A stretch of 64,000 nt of DNA from Gnetum montanum (Eukaryota > Streptophyta > Gnetopsida > Gnetales > Gnetaceae), in NCBI GenBank assembly GCA_015680685.1, contig MNCI01026525.1:173078-237077 (forward strand), given 5' to 3'. The translations under genes and the position numbers were made by a program. The notes below the pieces were generated by a model. That model searched no databases. It saw nothing but the letters and a program-made list of their open reading frames with translations, and was not told where the DNA came from. Shown in pieces: positions 11,421-22,513 of this stretch (position 1 is the first letter of the stretch; each line of letters starts with the position of its first letter).

Positions 11421-11929
11421 AGTCATATAGGGTGAAATTATGTTTAAAAGCTCTAGGTAGTGAAATAAGCATCCATCTTTGCATTCAAGTAATGTGCACT
11501 AGAAGTAGAAATTCAAAGGTATTCGTACATAGCAGCCACAAAATAGGAGGGCACCTAGTGGCTAAGCACTGATTCTAAAAATAACACACTTTGCATGGAA
11601 CTAACTAAGAGCCTAACATAAGCATATGTCATAACCATTGATAAACTAGAGCAAGTTCATAATTAACTCTCTAATAATGAAAATGATGATACATATTAGG
11701 GAGATTTGGGGATTCCTAAAAATTTCAAGCAAGAGCCCCTTGAACTAAAAATTCTACTAGTTAGACTAGAATATGTGTTTTTAAAAAATGGACACCTGGT
11801 CAGAATTAATGAAAATCTTGCTCCAGAAAAGAACAAGATGCTATTTAATGTGGTTGAAAAATGGTTAGTAGCTTTTTCTTGGTCATATCTGGAACTCATA
11901 GGGATTGATCTGAGGATATGCTAGCATGG

Positions 11930-12740
11930 AATCTACATTAATCCAGCCATGAAGCCAAAGAGATAGGTGCAAAGATGATTGAACTCCAAATTGAAGCAAA
12001 TCATCAAAGAGGAAATCGAACAACTCCTCAAGGCATGGTTCATTTATCCCATTGCAAATAGTAAGTGGGTTAGTCCACTCATGATTGTTCCAAAGAAAGG
12101 TGGCAAGTGCCGAGTCTACATCAATTTTCAACTACTGAATATGGAAATATTTAAGGATCATTTCTAGTTGTCATTTGTTGATCAAGTATTAGACACAATA
12201 TCTAGGCATTACTACTATAGTTTCTTGGATGGTTATAGTGGCTATAACCAAAGCCAGATCATGCCAGAGGACTAGGCCAAGACAACATTCATGAGTCCCT
12301 AGGGGACTTTTGCATATCATTAGATGCTCTTTGGTTTTTGTAATGCCCCTACTACATTCAAATGCCTAGTTGTAAGAATTTTTCAATAGCAAATCAATAG
12401 TAATGTGGAGGTATGTAGCTACATTTAAGGAAGCCTTGGACTACCTTGAGTAAGTACTAAAATGATGTGTTGAGACAAACCTTAAGTTGAATTGGCAAAA
12501 GGGTCATCTCATGGTCCAAGAAGGCATTGTCTTGGGGCATAAAATATCACAAGTAGAAATTGAGGTAGACCCTGAGAAAATGAAGGTCATCCAAGGAATA
12601 ACCCACCAACTAGAAATTGTCAAAGATGTTTGTTCATTACTTGGACACACTGGCTACTACCAACAATTTATAGAGAATTTCTCTAAGATCACAAAGCTAT
12701 TGGTGAAGCTAACAAAGAAAAATGTTCCATTTGTTTGAAC
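11930..12740 (+). pseudogene. Gypsy reverse transcriptase, catalytic loop missing
   Basis: Conserved strings are KWVSPLMIVPKKGGKCRVYI (12,063-12,122), FLDGYSGYNQ (about 12,222-12,250), KTTF and LFGFCNAPTTFKCLV (12,330-12,370). After that the expected Y-x-D-D catalytic segment is absent. The sequence jumps at about 12,380-12,430 to EALDYLE, CVETNLKLNWQK and GIVLGHKIS, which normally follow it by several tens of residues. A TAG replaces the Gln codon of PEDQ (12,273-12,275) and another replaces the Trp of PWGTF near 12,300. The enzyme is dead by both deletion and point change. Confidence 0.85.
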
Positions 12741-13190
12741 CGCAGAATGTGCAAAAGCATTCCAACATCTAAAAGAGAAACTTATAGACAGTCCAATTCT
12801 ACAAGCATCAAACTAGTTCAAACCATTTCATATCATGATGGATGCATCAAATTATGCCTTGGGAGCCATGCTTACATAGATGGATGAAAAGAAACATCCA
12901 TATTACATCTACTATGCTAGCCAAAGCATTGTGCATGCACAATTGAACTACACCATCATAGAAAAATAATTGATGACAATGGTTTTTACTCTAGAAAAGT
13001 TTAGTAATTATGTGCTAGAATAAAAAGTGTTTATGGACACGAACCATAGTGTCATTTTCTTCCTAATGAATAAGCCAACAGTGAGCCTCTATGTCATATG
13101 GTGGCTAGTGATTTTATAGAAATTCCACCTTACAATGGTAGATCGAAAAGGCCTGAGAATGTGATCACTGACCACTTATCTTGGTTATGA
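12741..13190 (+). pseudogene. Gypsy RNase H
   Basis: The region reads ECAKAFQHLKEKLIDSPILQ, then MMDASNYALGAML (the first catalytic Asp lies in DAS), YYASQSIVHAQLNYT, and DTNHSV near 13,040. This is the usual path of a gypsy RNase H directly after RT. Several in-frame stops are present. Confidence 0.8.
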
Positions 13191-13239
13191 TGGGACAAAA
13201 AAGAGGAAGAAAACTCACTATCTGATATGTTTCTTGATG

Positions 13240-14620
13240 AACTCCTCTTTGCTGGGGCTATAACTAAATAATTTCCCAATGAGCCTAAATGGTATGATGG
13301 CATTCTTACCTATCTTCTCATCCAATAGATGTTGCAAGGGTTAGACCACTGGAAGAAATAGCAATTTCTTCACAAGGTAAAACACTTCATGGAAATTAAT
13401 GGATACCTCTACAAGGTGTGTGTTGATGACTTGGTTCAATGGTGTGCCACTGATGCTAATCAACTAAGCATTCTCTAGGACACTCACGAAGGTCTTTGTG
13501 GAGGGCACTATGTTGAGAGATGCACAACCATTAAAATTCTAATGGTAGGGTGCCATTGCCGAAAAATTTTCAAGGATGCTCACCAATATGTCTACTATTG
13601 TGAACAATGCCAATGAGATGCTAGAATGACTACTTGAATGGAGGGAGCTCAACAATGGATTCAAGTACTAGAACCTTTCAACATTTGGGGCATTGATTTC
13701 ATGGATCCCATCACATCCATGTCAAATGGAAAGGCGCACATCATAGTCACTATTGAATAGTATACGAAATGGACAAAAGTAGCAGCCATCACTAACTGTA
13801 CATCTTCTACTGCTACTTAGTTTGTACAAAAAAAAATGTTGTAAATAGGTTTGGTATGCCATGTGCATTAATTTTTGATAATGGAACTCACATTACAAGC
13901 ATCACTTTTTGGAAGCTCATGCAATGCTTGGGGGTTGAACATAAAGTCACAACACTATACCACCCCTAAGAAAATGGTCAAGATATGGTTTCCAATAGGA
14001 AAATCACAAGGATTCTAACAAGAACTATTAGCAAATATGGGAAAGACTCAAGTACAAAACTCAACTATGCCCTTTAGACCTACTTCTCAACATGGAAACT
14101 TCCTATAAGCTATTCTCTCTATGAGCTTGTGTATGGAAAATTACCAACATTTCCTATTCAATCCAAGATTCATACACTTTCAAAGACCTATGACCTTGAC
14201 CTTGACTTGAGTCTAGAATAAAAGGAAAGGCTAATGAATCTCAACTTGCTAGATGAAAATCGATTGGTGGCCTTAGCATCTAATGAGTTGCAAAAGTCCT
14301 ATAGCAAAAAGCACCATGACCTTAAAACCAAAAATTTCAAATCTCAATTGGGAGACAAGGTTCTTTATGGGAACCCCACACACATACCTCAATGAACTAA
14401 GTTCTAGATGTTGTGGGAAGGACCTTACATCATTTATCAAACTTTTCCTTCTGATTCCATGATGATCTATAAAGCTGAGAGTCCAAACAAGAAGTAGCTA
14501 GTTAACATACAACAAGTCAAATCTTTCTACTAGCATAAGCTAGCAGATACAACAAATGCCTCATTGAATGGACAACCATGCTACATATTTTTGATCTCCT
14601 CCTTTCAACTTAGTCATGGG
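13240..14620 (+). pseudogene. Gypsy integrase with zinc finger, core and GPY-type tail
   Basis: The HHCC zinc finger is visible as THEGLCGGHYVERC, with YYCEQCQ near 13,595-13,615. The core shows FNIWGIDFMDP (first Asp, about 13,690) and FDNGTHITS (second Asp, about 13,876). The glutamate region reads NGQDMVSNRK instead of the usual NGQ-x-E pattern, so the third catalytic residue is probably lost. WEGPYIIYQTF near 14,415 is the GPY/F module. A TGA replaces the Arg codon after CEQCQ near 13,613. The C-terminal half matches the open frame on the minus strand at 63,472-64,000, which lacks these stops. Confidence 0.85.
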
Positions 14621-15255
14621 GGATAAGGGCCACCCATGCTAACCATATAAGTAGCTCCTTAGTTTTTCATCTTTCTATTTTTACAACTTTTTGTTTTGCA
14701 CATTCTTTATTTTATATCTTCTTGTTTTCATGTTATTAATCTTTTCTCATATTTTTTTACACCATCATTAGTACATTTGTTGTTTCTTTAATATTTTACA
14801 CATTCTTTTATATTTTATTTTTTCTAGTGTGTTTTTCTAAGTTTTTTTTAATAAGTGCTAGGCACAATGGTAATTCATTACTTGATGGTGGTGCATACTA
14901 TTTAGTTATTTGATCGTCCATGTTTAGATTCTAGCTTTGAATTTTCTTAGGGATGATTAGGACATGGTTTATTTTTCATGCAACAAGCAGTGAATCCACA
15001 ACATCCACCCATCCACAAACTCTATGGTTTTCATTCTTTTGGAAATATGCAGTTCCTTTTTCATTAATAAAACTTTAACAAATTCATGATTTTGCTAGTT
15101 TATGAAATTGGAAAGGATTCAAAGGTTTGAACAAGGTGTGACTTCAAGGAGATTTGGTATTCTTTATGCCTTTCTTCTTGCTTGGGTGCATGTGTGTTTT
15201 CATGGATTCCTTACCATTTTTTGTTTACCAATAAGATGAAGTTGAATACATCTTT

Positions 15256-15474
15256 GCATGGTGTGGTTTCCATTTATAGAAAAAAATGATGGGAATTCAA
15301 AGCATAGCCCTTAGATGCAATAAATAAACATGTCTGTGCATGGTGTGGTTTCCATTTCAAAAAAATTGATGGGAATTCAAAGCACACCCCTTAGACATGG
15401 TATGGTTCCCATTTCAAAAAAAAAGAAAAGAAAAAAATGATGGGGATTCAAAACACACCCCTTAGACAAAATAA
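15256..15474 (+). other. Three units of a conserved stem-loop in the 3' non-coding region
   Basis: Units at about 15,256-15,314, 15,338-15,394 and 15,395-15,474 each read GCATGGTGTGGTTYCCAT, then an A-rich spacer, then ATGGGAATTCAAAGCACACC with CCTTAG. GGTGTG can pair with CACACC, and TTCCCAT with ATGGGAA, leaving the A-rich spacer as the loop. Related units at 20,396-20,465 and minus-strand 62,612-62,772 keep the pairing with different bases. The third unit here has GGTATGG in place of GGTGTGG, which weakens its outer stem. The function is unknown. Confidence 0.7.
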
Positions 15475-16521
15475 ATAGCCTACAAGTACTAGTTATGGGA
15501 CTAGAAAGTTATGTTACCCATGCCTAAAGGTGCCCTTTAATTGAGGCCCTTTGTCACTTCTTACATGTTTTTTCTCCTCTAATAAGAAATGATGGTTGTT
15601 TTGTGGAAGCACTCTCATGTCTCAAGGAGGTGAACTAGTCTTATAATGGTGATGTGAAGTCATTAAAATGGTTGGTTTTGGTCTGCACTAAGGATGGATA
15701 TTATCATTTCATTTAAGCATAAAATTCACAAGGGACTTCATGTAACCTTGATCAGAAACTCCATTCCACTCTCTCTCATCTATTTATACTTTTCACATCT
15801 CACCTCACTACCTATTTCATGTTCTTGTTCAATGTCTAATTTTAATGTGTTAAAATTCATAGGTAGTTTCCGTTGGATTTTTGTACTTAACCTTTTGTAC
15901 CCATTAATCATCCATAGAGCCTACGAACTCCTTAGTTTGAAGTTATGCAAGGCCAATAAAAGAACTATGCCTGCTTTGGGGAGGACCTACTTGCATATCT
16001 TTTGGTTGGGTTAGTTAAGTTCTTTATCCTTAGATACTTAGTTAAGTTCTTTACCCTTAGATACATTTACAATAAAATCCTTTAGTTTACCTCATCAATG
16101 ACATCTAATTATGCACATCTTTACAACACTTCACTAAACTTTCCTTTTTATTATTTTGAATTCGTATACCTTCTTCAAATATTTTCTTGTATAGAACCTT
16201 TTCAAATTTAATGGACTGCTTATCTATTTTACCCTATTTGTCAGCCTTCCCACTAACACTCCTAAAGGAATCAATCTATCATAATCACAACCTAGCCAAG
16301 TGTAACCACCGATGAGACAATGTACTTACTAGCTATGTGTTACACATTGCATACTAATTCGTAATTTTGTTGTGATTGTAGTGCGAAACATGAACTAAAA
16401 GTGGGACTATCTTTACCAAGGATGATGTGGAAATACCATACAACAAGAATCATTCATGATCGTTGACTCTTCTCTCTCACTCTTCAGCTACCAAGAGGGA
16501 TGGGTGTTAGTTTTTCCTAGG

Positions 16522-16547
16522 GTGTTCACTTCTCTTATCATGAACAT
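16522..16547 (+). other. GTGTTCA hairpin upstream of the 3' LTR
   Basis: GTGTTCA and TGAACA flank a short loop about 170-200 bases before the LTR start. The same inverted repeat is found at 21,553-21,578, 58,261-58,286, 59,310-59,335 and, weaker, at 61,577-61,602. Confidence 0.6.
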
Positions 16548-16718
16548 CCAATTTTATAAAGATTGTAACTCTATACACTTGGACACTTAGAGTCTATTTG
16601 TTCTATCTAAGTCAATTTTTATGTTAGTCAATAATCCCATACCTACTTTGTATTTTATAAAGAACTTGTTCCTCCTCTTCTTCACTCGAGGACAAGTTTT
16701 CATTCAGTCATGGAGGTA

Positions 16719-17250
16719 TGATGAATCATGTTTTGACTGGCTCCAATATTGGGTACCTAATATCAGAGCCTTGACATCGGATACCCAATGTCAGAGCCCA
16801 AGATGTGAAGTCAAATATCCAATATTGTGGGTTATATGCCAACCTAAAAATATAGCACTTGGACTCATGATTTTCATAGATGTTTTTTTATAGTTTTTAG
16901 ATAGAGTAGTGAAGCTCTTGTAGTTTGTTTTCTCTAGAGTTAGAATATTTTCTATGTGCCTGCAGCAGGAGTCTAAGTGTGTATGAATCTTTATTCGAAC
17001 ATTGATGTACTTGAGCATAGTAGTGTGACAAGAATAAAAATGAATCCTTTTGATTATCCTTGTAGCACTGAGAATAGATTAATGTTTTCTTAATGCATTT
17101 AATATTCATACACTTTATTTTCATGCACTTCACTTTAGCGCACTTTAATTAAGCAATTGATTTTTAGTTGTTAATGAACATAAGCATGACCACCTTGAGC
17201 ATATGCGTAGGAATTGGTAACCCAAAAACACTTAACGTTCAGTAGCCCAG
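16719..17250 (+). repeat. Left part of gypsy 3' LTR, interrupted
   Basis: The LTR starts TGATGAATCATG after the conserved CATTCAGTCATGGAGGTA. U3 holds many words such as CCAATATTGG and AATATC. It stops at ...TAGCCCAG, where the nested element begins, and resumes at 22,514. Its layout follows the LTR at 60,489-61,400 (minus strand), which is uninterrupted at this point. Confidence 0.8.
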
Positions 17251-17599
17251 TGATGAGCTGCAATATCGCTTACATGGTATCACATCCTCCACGCAATATC
17301 ACATACACGATATCGCATCCTGCCTCATCTTCTATAAATAAGAGGTGGCACCCTTGGTTCCAAGGCAATTAGACTTAGACCCTTAACCAGATTCTTGCAG
17401 TTTTGTTATTCCAGAGTTAGAATTATTTTTTTGTGCCCATAGTAGGAGTCATAGAGTGAATGGATCTTTATTCAAGAAATTTGTACCTGAGCACAATTTT
17501 GTGTACGGCAATAAAGAAAAACTTTATGATAAACCTTATAGCATACATATTAAGCTAATTAGTAATTAATGATTTTTTAATGCTTTTCTAGTTAATTAA
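17251..17599 (+). repeat. Partial 5' LTR of the nested element
   Basis: It begins TGATGAGCTGCAATATCGC and has four to five GATATC or CAATATC words before the TATA box (TCTATAAATAAGAGG, near 17,330). It is closely related to the 3' LTR at 21,721-22,513 but has more palindrome units. It stops at the N at 17,600. Confidence 0.8.
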
Positions 17600-19130
17600 N
17601 GATATTAATTAACTAGAAAAGCATTAAAAAATCATTAATTACTAATTAGCTTAATATGTATGCTATAAGGTTTATCATAAAGTTTTTCTTTATTGCCGTA
17701 CACAAAATTGTGCTCAGGTACAAATTTCTTGAATAAAGATCCATTCACTCTATGACTCCTACTATGGGCACAAAAAAATAATTCTAACTCTGGAATAACA
17801 AAACTGCAAGAATCTGGTTAAGGGTCTAAGTCTAATTGCCTTGGAACCAAGGGTGCCACCTCTTATTTATAGAAGATGAGGCAGGATGCGATATCGTGTA
17901 TGTGATATTGCGTGGAGGATGTGATACCATGTAAGCGATATTGCAGCTCATCACTGGGCTACTGAACGTTAAGTGTTTTTGGGTTACCAATTCCTACGCA
18001 TATGCTCAAGGTGGTCATGCTTATGTTCATTAACAACTAAAAATCAATTGCTTAATTAAAGTGCGCTAAAGTGAAGTGCATGAAAATAAAGTGTATCAAT
18101 ATTAAATGCATTAAGAAAACATTAATCTATTCTCAGTGCTACAAGGATAATCAAAAGGATTCATTTTTATTCTTGTCACACTACTATGCTCAAGTACATC
18201 AATGTTCGAATAAAGATTCATACACACTTAGACTCCTGCTGCAGGCACATAGAAAATATTCTAACTCTAGAGAAAACAAACTACAAGAGCTTCACTACTC
18301 TATCTAAAAACTATAAAAAAACATCTATGAAAATCATGAGTCCAAGTGCTATATTTTTAGGTTGGCATATAACCCACAATATTGGATATTTGACTTCACA
18401 TCTTGGGCTCTGACATTGGGTATCCGATGTCAAGGCTCTGATATTAGGTACCCAATATTGGAGCCAGTCAAAACATGATTCATCATACCTCCATGACTGA
18501 ATGAAAACTTGTCCTCGAGTGAAGAAGAGGAGGAACAAGTTCTTTATAAAATACAAAGTAGGTATGGGATTATTGACTAACATAAAAATTGACTTAGATA
18601 GAACAAATAGACTCTAAGTGTCCAAGTGTATAGAGTTACAATCTTTATAAAATTGGATGTTCATGATAAGAGAAGTGAACACCCTAGGAAAAACTAACAC
18701 CCATCCCTCTTGGTAGCTGAAGAGTGAGAGAGAAGAGTCAACGATCATGAATGATTCTTGTTGTATGGTATTTCCACATCATCCTTGGTGAAGATAGTCC
18801 CACTTTTAGTTCATGTTTCGCACTACAATCACAACAAAATTACGAATTAGTATGCAATGTGTAACACATAGCTAGTAAGTACATTGTCTCATCGGTGGTT
18901 ACACTTGGCTAGGTTGTGATTATGATAGATTGATTCCTTTAGGAGTGTTAGTGGGAAGGCTGACAAATAGGGTAAAATAGATAAGCAGTCCATTAAATTT
19001 GAAAAGGTTCTATACAAGAAAATATTTGAAGAAGGTATACGAATTCAAAATAATAAAAAGGAAAGTTTAGTGAAGTGTTGTAAAGATGTGCATAATTAGA
19101 TGTCATTGATGAGGTAAACTAAAGGATTTN

Positions 19131-19860
19131 TTGAATCCAAATGCTTATCTAGTTCAACATCATGTTTTCCCAACTGGATCAACATAGTCTATCTCACCAC
19201 ATTATCATTCTTCTTAGTACTATCAGCCCATGTCCTCAACACAACCACCACCTTTTTTACCTTACACTTCTCCTAAATTTCAACATTCTTAATCTTCCCC
19301 TCCTTCTACATTGCCACCAACTATTCCTGAAGTGTTTGCACCATAGCAACAACCCACAAACACTACTTGTGCTACTATTTCCAACAACAGTGAGAGACCT
19401 CCTCAACATCAAAGGTGTCCCTTCTTTAGACATGACTGTAGGAAGGGACAACATAGTTCCAAGGCCACTGCATTCTCCAACTCATCACAAGTCCAACACT
19501 GTGGTGCATCCTTCTCTTCGAACCCAACGCCTTGTGTCACTTCATTAGGGTCACCAATTAACACTCCAACAACCATATGGCCCAATAAATATAGCCATGG
19601 AGGGCAACATCTTGATCCTTGCATACCATCTTATTGTCTCAAGTATCATAGTGGATCAACTCTTTACCTGAGAACACATCTTATATATTGCCCCACTATG
19701 CTTACTATAATCAAGTATGTGAACCCCAATGGGGTAAGTATGACCAAGTTTCGATATTTCCAACATGCAAGGATCCTCATCTTTCATTTATTAATCCTTG
19801 CCATGCTCAACCATTTAGTTATGAGGGATATACCTCATTCTAATAACAAGCAGGATTAAT
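19131..19860 (+). pseudogene. Gag-tail fragment of the nested element
   Basis: This stretch parallels 10,290-10,760 of the outer gypsy element: QLDQHS, proline-rich sequence, then a basic FRHDCRKGQHS string near 19,425-19,460 and NTPTTIWPNKY near 19,560. It then runs into T-rich 3' non-coding DNA, with no protease or polymerase in between. The join shows that the pol region was deleted or never present. Stops and frame changes make a functional protein unlikely. Confidence 0.6.
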
Positions 19861-21720
19861 AAACATTTTTCATTCTCTTTAATTTTACAAATTTTTATTT
19901 TGCAACATCGTTATACTTTCTCATTTCTTTGTGTGACTGTTTGTTTTGTTTTTGTTTTTGTCTTTGTTTGTTGTTTTTATTTTTTTATATTCATCACCTA
20001 ATAAGTGCTCATGATGGTGGTATGAACTGTATTCTATTGATTGCTAATGTTTGCTCTTTACCTTTGAGTTATAATGTTGATACTAAGGTATGGTCCTTTT
20101 GATATAATAGGCAATGAGTCAACGTCATCCATGCATCCATGAATTTCTATGGTCTATCTTGGATTGAAACTGTGCAGTCCCCTTCTCTAATAATAAAACT
20201 ATTAACAAATTGGTGACTAGGCATTTCTCAAACTAAGGAAGGTCTCAAGGACTGAAAAGGGTGTGACTTCAAAGGGATTTGATGCATTTGTGCTATCTAT
20301 TCTCTTGGGTGCTTAGATGTTTTGTTCTTGAGTTTTCCTTACCATTCCAACATTGCTCCATTTTCAGGAAGCTAAGCCAATAAAAATAAGTCTTTGCATG
20401 GTGTGGTTCTCATGCAAAAAAAAAAACACATAGAAAACAATGAGAATTCAAAGCACACCCCTTAGAAAAAATAATAGTCTAGGCTACAAGCACTAGTTAT
20501 GGAACTAAACAAACATGTTCCCTCTAACTAATGACCTCTCTCGCTTCCTACTTTTTCCTTTCTCATTTACTCGGAATGGTGGTGACTCTTTGGCGAAATC
20601 ATTCTTGTTACTTCAGGTGGATGAATTGGCCAAGTGTATTAATTCAAAGTCACTAGATGTGGATTGTTTGAGGCTAGATTTGGAATGAGATCTATTCAGT
20701 CACATTAACCATAAATACATAAGGGGCTGTACACCACCTTGTTCTTGGGACTCCATTCCATTCTCTTCTCTCCATCATTCTTTCTCCACTTTCCACCTCA
20801 TTGTCGGTTGTATCAGTAGTCTATATTTTGGTTGATGCATTGTTTTCTCTTTGGTGAATTCTTAGGTTAAGTCTTTAACTCTTGCTCCCAAATGACATTT
20901 CCAGAGCCTACAGACTCTTTGAATGTGGGTTTTTCAGGGCATAAAAGGGCATGAGCCTACTTTGGGGAGGACCCACTGGCATTCCTATTTGGTTCATCAA
21001 TTAACTTCTTTCCCTTAAAAATTCCCGCAATCAACATATGTTTTGTTCATTCCCATCTCTAAGATCCATTTTATTGGTGTTGCTATTATTTCTTTTTGTC
21101 CATATTTCTTATTCCTTACCTTTTTCCATTCTATTGCTACTGGAGGATTGCTCTTGGTCATGGGGGCCCTGGTTTAATTTTTTCAATTTTTCCTAACCCC
21201 TACACCTTGGGTAGTCACTAGTGTTATATCTATAGAATCCGTATTGGCCATATCACAACTCAGCCAATGGACCTTACACCGAGGCAAGGTATCAACTATA
21301 TTACGATTTACTTATCCTTGCTCATATGTGACTATGTTGTGTGTGCAGATGGTAATCATACAGCAATGGACTGTATCTAGAGAAAACACTCAAGATAGAC
21401 TGGTTTTGGAATGGTTGTGCAAGGAACAAGATTGATGGCACGGTTGTGGATGGACAACAGAAGGCCCAATCTTGGCATCAGTAGCAACACATCTTCTCCT
21501 TTTCTCTCTTCTCTCCCAGCTACCAAATAAGGCTAGATGTCAATTGTATATAGTGTTCACTCTTGTGGTCATGAACACTAATGTTTTCATGTATTGTAAT
21601 GATTAATCCATTCACACGTCATCCCATTCATCATTAGTTGTCATTCAAGTAAATAATCCCATACCTTCCCAATATTTTGTAAGGAACTCAAGGATGAGTT
21701 TTCATTTAGTCATGGCGGTA
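19861..21720 (+). other. 3' non-coding region of the nested element
   Basis: There is no coding pattern. One conserved stem-loop unit lies at 20,396-20,465 (TTCTCAT pairing with ATGAGAA around an A-rich loop) and a GTGTTCA/TGAACAC hairpin at 21,553-21,578. The final ~240 bases, from about 21,484 to the LTR, are the same segment that separates the LTRs of the array at 57,315-60,218. Confidence 0.75.
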
Positions 21721-22513
21721 TGATGAGCCATGATATCATGTACGTGATATCGCATCTTCCACACGATATCACATCCTGCCTCATCTTCTATAAATAAGAG
21801 GTGACACCCTTGGTTGCAAGGCAATTAGACTTAGACCCTTAGCCAGATTCTTGCAGTTTTGTTATTCCAAAGTTAGAATTATTTTTGTCTGCCCACAGTA
21901 GAAGTCATAGAGTAAACGGATCTTTATTTGAGCAATTTGTACTTGAGAAAATTTTTTTGTACGGCAATAAAGATGAACTTTATGATAAACCTTGTAGCAT
22001 ACAGATTAAGCTAATTAGTAATTAATGATTGTTTAATTACTTTCTAGTTAATTAATATCTTTTCAACCTTCAACCCCCTTAGTTAAATACACTCAGTATG
22101 ACTGCTTCAATCATGCGTGTAGCACTTGGTAACCTAGTAATGATTAGCGTTTGGTAATCCTAGCAGCGTTGCACTAGTTTAGGATGTGTATAGCAAGTGC
22201 GAATAGATACTAGTGTTAGGAACATTTAGAACTTAGTTAATGAATAGTTAATGTAAGTTAGCCACTTAGTTCTCTCTCCCTCTCCTTTATTAGCAGAAGA
22301 CATAAAAAATACAAAAGCTATAAAAATCATATACCTCAAGCTTACTTAACCATACATCTTTGACAATACAAGTAAGTTTGGGAAGATAACAAACTGGGAT
22401 CTACAAGTAACTATCTCGATATCACAACTAGTCCATTTGCAGAGTTTGACTGGATCATGCATGACACACTCATATTTGTATGGTTGAGTGTAGGGGTACC
22501 TCGCCACTCATCA
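21721..22513 (+). repeat. 3' LTR of the nested element (793 bp)
   Basis: It starts TGATGAGCCATG and ends CGCCACTCATCA. A near-perfect inverted repeat GATATCA...TGATATC lies at 21,731-21,750. The TATA box is CTATAAATAAGAGG near 21,788 and a possible poly(A) signal AATAAAG near 21,968. The paired motifs TTGGTAACC and TTGGTAATCC occur near 22,125 and 22,155. It is about 80-90% similar by eye to the LTRs of the minus-strand array. Confidence 0.9.

Larger units (their letters stand above)
14621..16718 (+). other. Long 3' non-coding region of the gypsy element
   Basis: About 2.1 kb without coding pattern separates integrase from the 3' LTR. It holds T-rich DNA (14,650-14,860), the three stem-loop units listed separately, and near its end a GTGTTCA...TGAAC hairpin and the conserved GTTTTCATTCAGTCATGG leading into the LTR. 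The same modules occur in order upstream of the LTRs at 21,721 and (minus strand) 61,400. Confidence 0.7.
16075..19129. repeat. 1,525-bp inverted repeat bounded by single N bases (probable assembly artefact)
   Basis: Arms 16,075-17,599 and 17,605-19,129 are reverse complements with only a few mismatches. Position x in one arm maps to 35,204 minus x in the other. Single N bases at 17,600 and 19,130 bracket the right arm almost exactly. The right arm therefore looks like a separate contig, perhaps from the other haplotype, placed in reverse into a gap rather than genomic sequence at this point. Reading frames in the two arms are mirror images and should not be counted twice. Confidence 0.85.
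17251..22513 (+). mobile_element. Nested pol-less gypsy-family element
   Basis: The element starts TGATGAGCTGC at 17,251 and ends CTCATCA at 22,513. It is flanked by CCCAG (17,246-17,250) and CCCAT (22,514-22,518), a five-base target duplication with one mismatch. The host LTR resumes on the right side in register with the related LTR at 60,489. Inside, only a gag-tail segment (19,131-19,860) and a 3' non-coding region are visible. The rest of the 5' LTR, the primer site and the gag start are hidden by the N-bounded inverted contig. No RT, RNase H or integrase motif is present, so it would depend on another element. Confidence 0.8.

Noticed and set aside
16621-18583. Mirror-image reading frames of 90, 78 and 75 codons on both strands
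   Set aside because: They are the same LTR sequence read twice because of the inverted contig, with no domain and no family support.
16075-19129. Large foldback or palindromic transposon
   Set aside because: Single N bases at both ends of the right arm, and the arm being an exact reversed piece of an LTR element, fit a misplaced contig better. No terminal duplication fits a foldback element.
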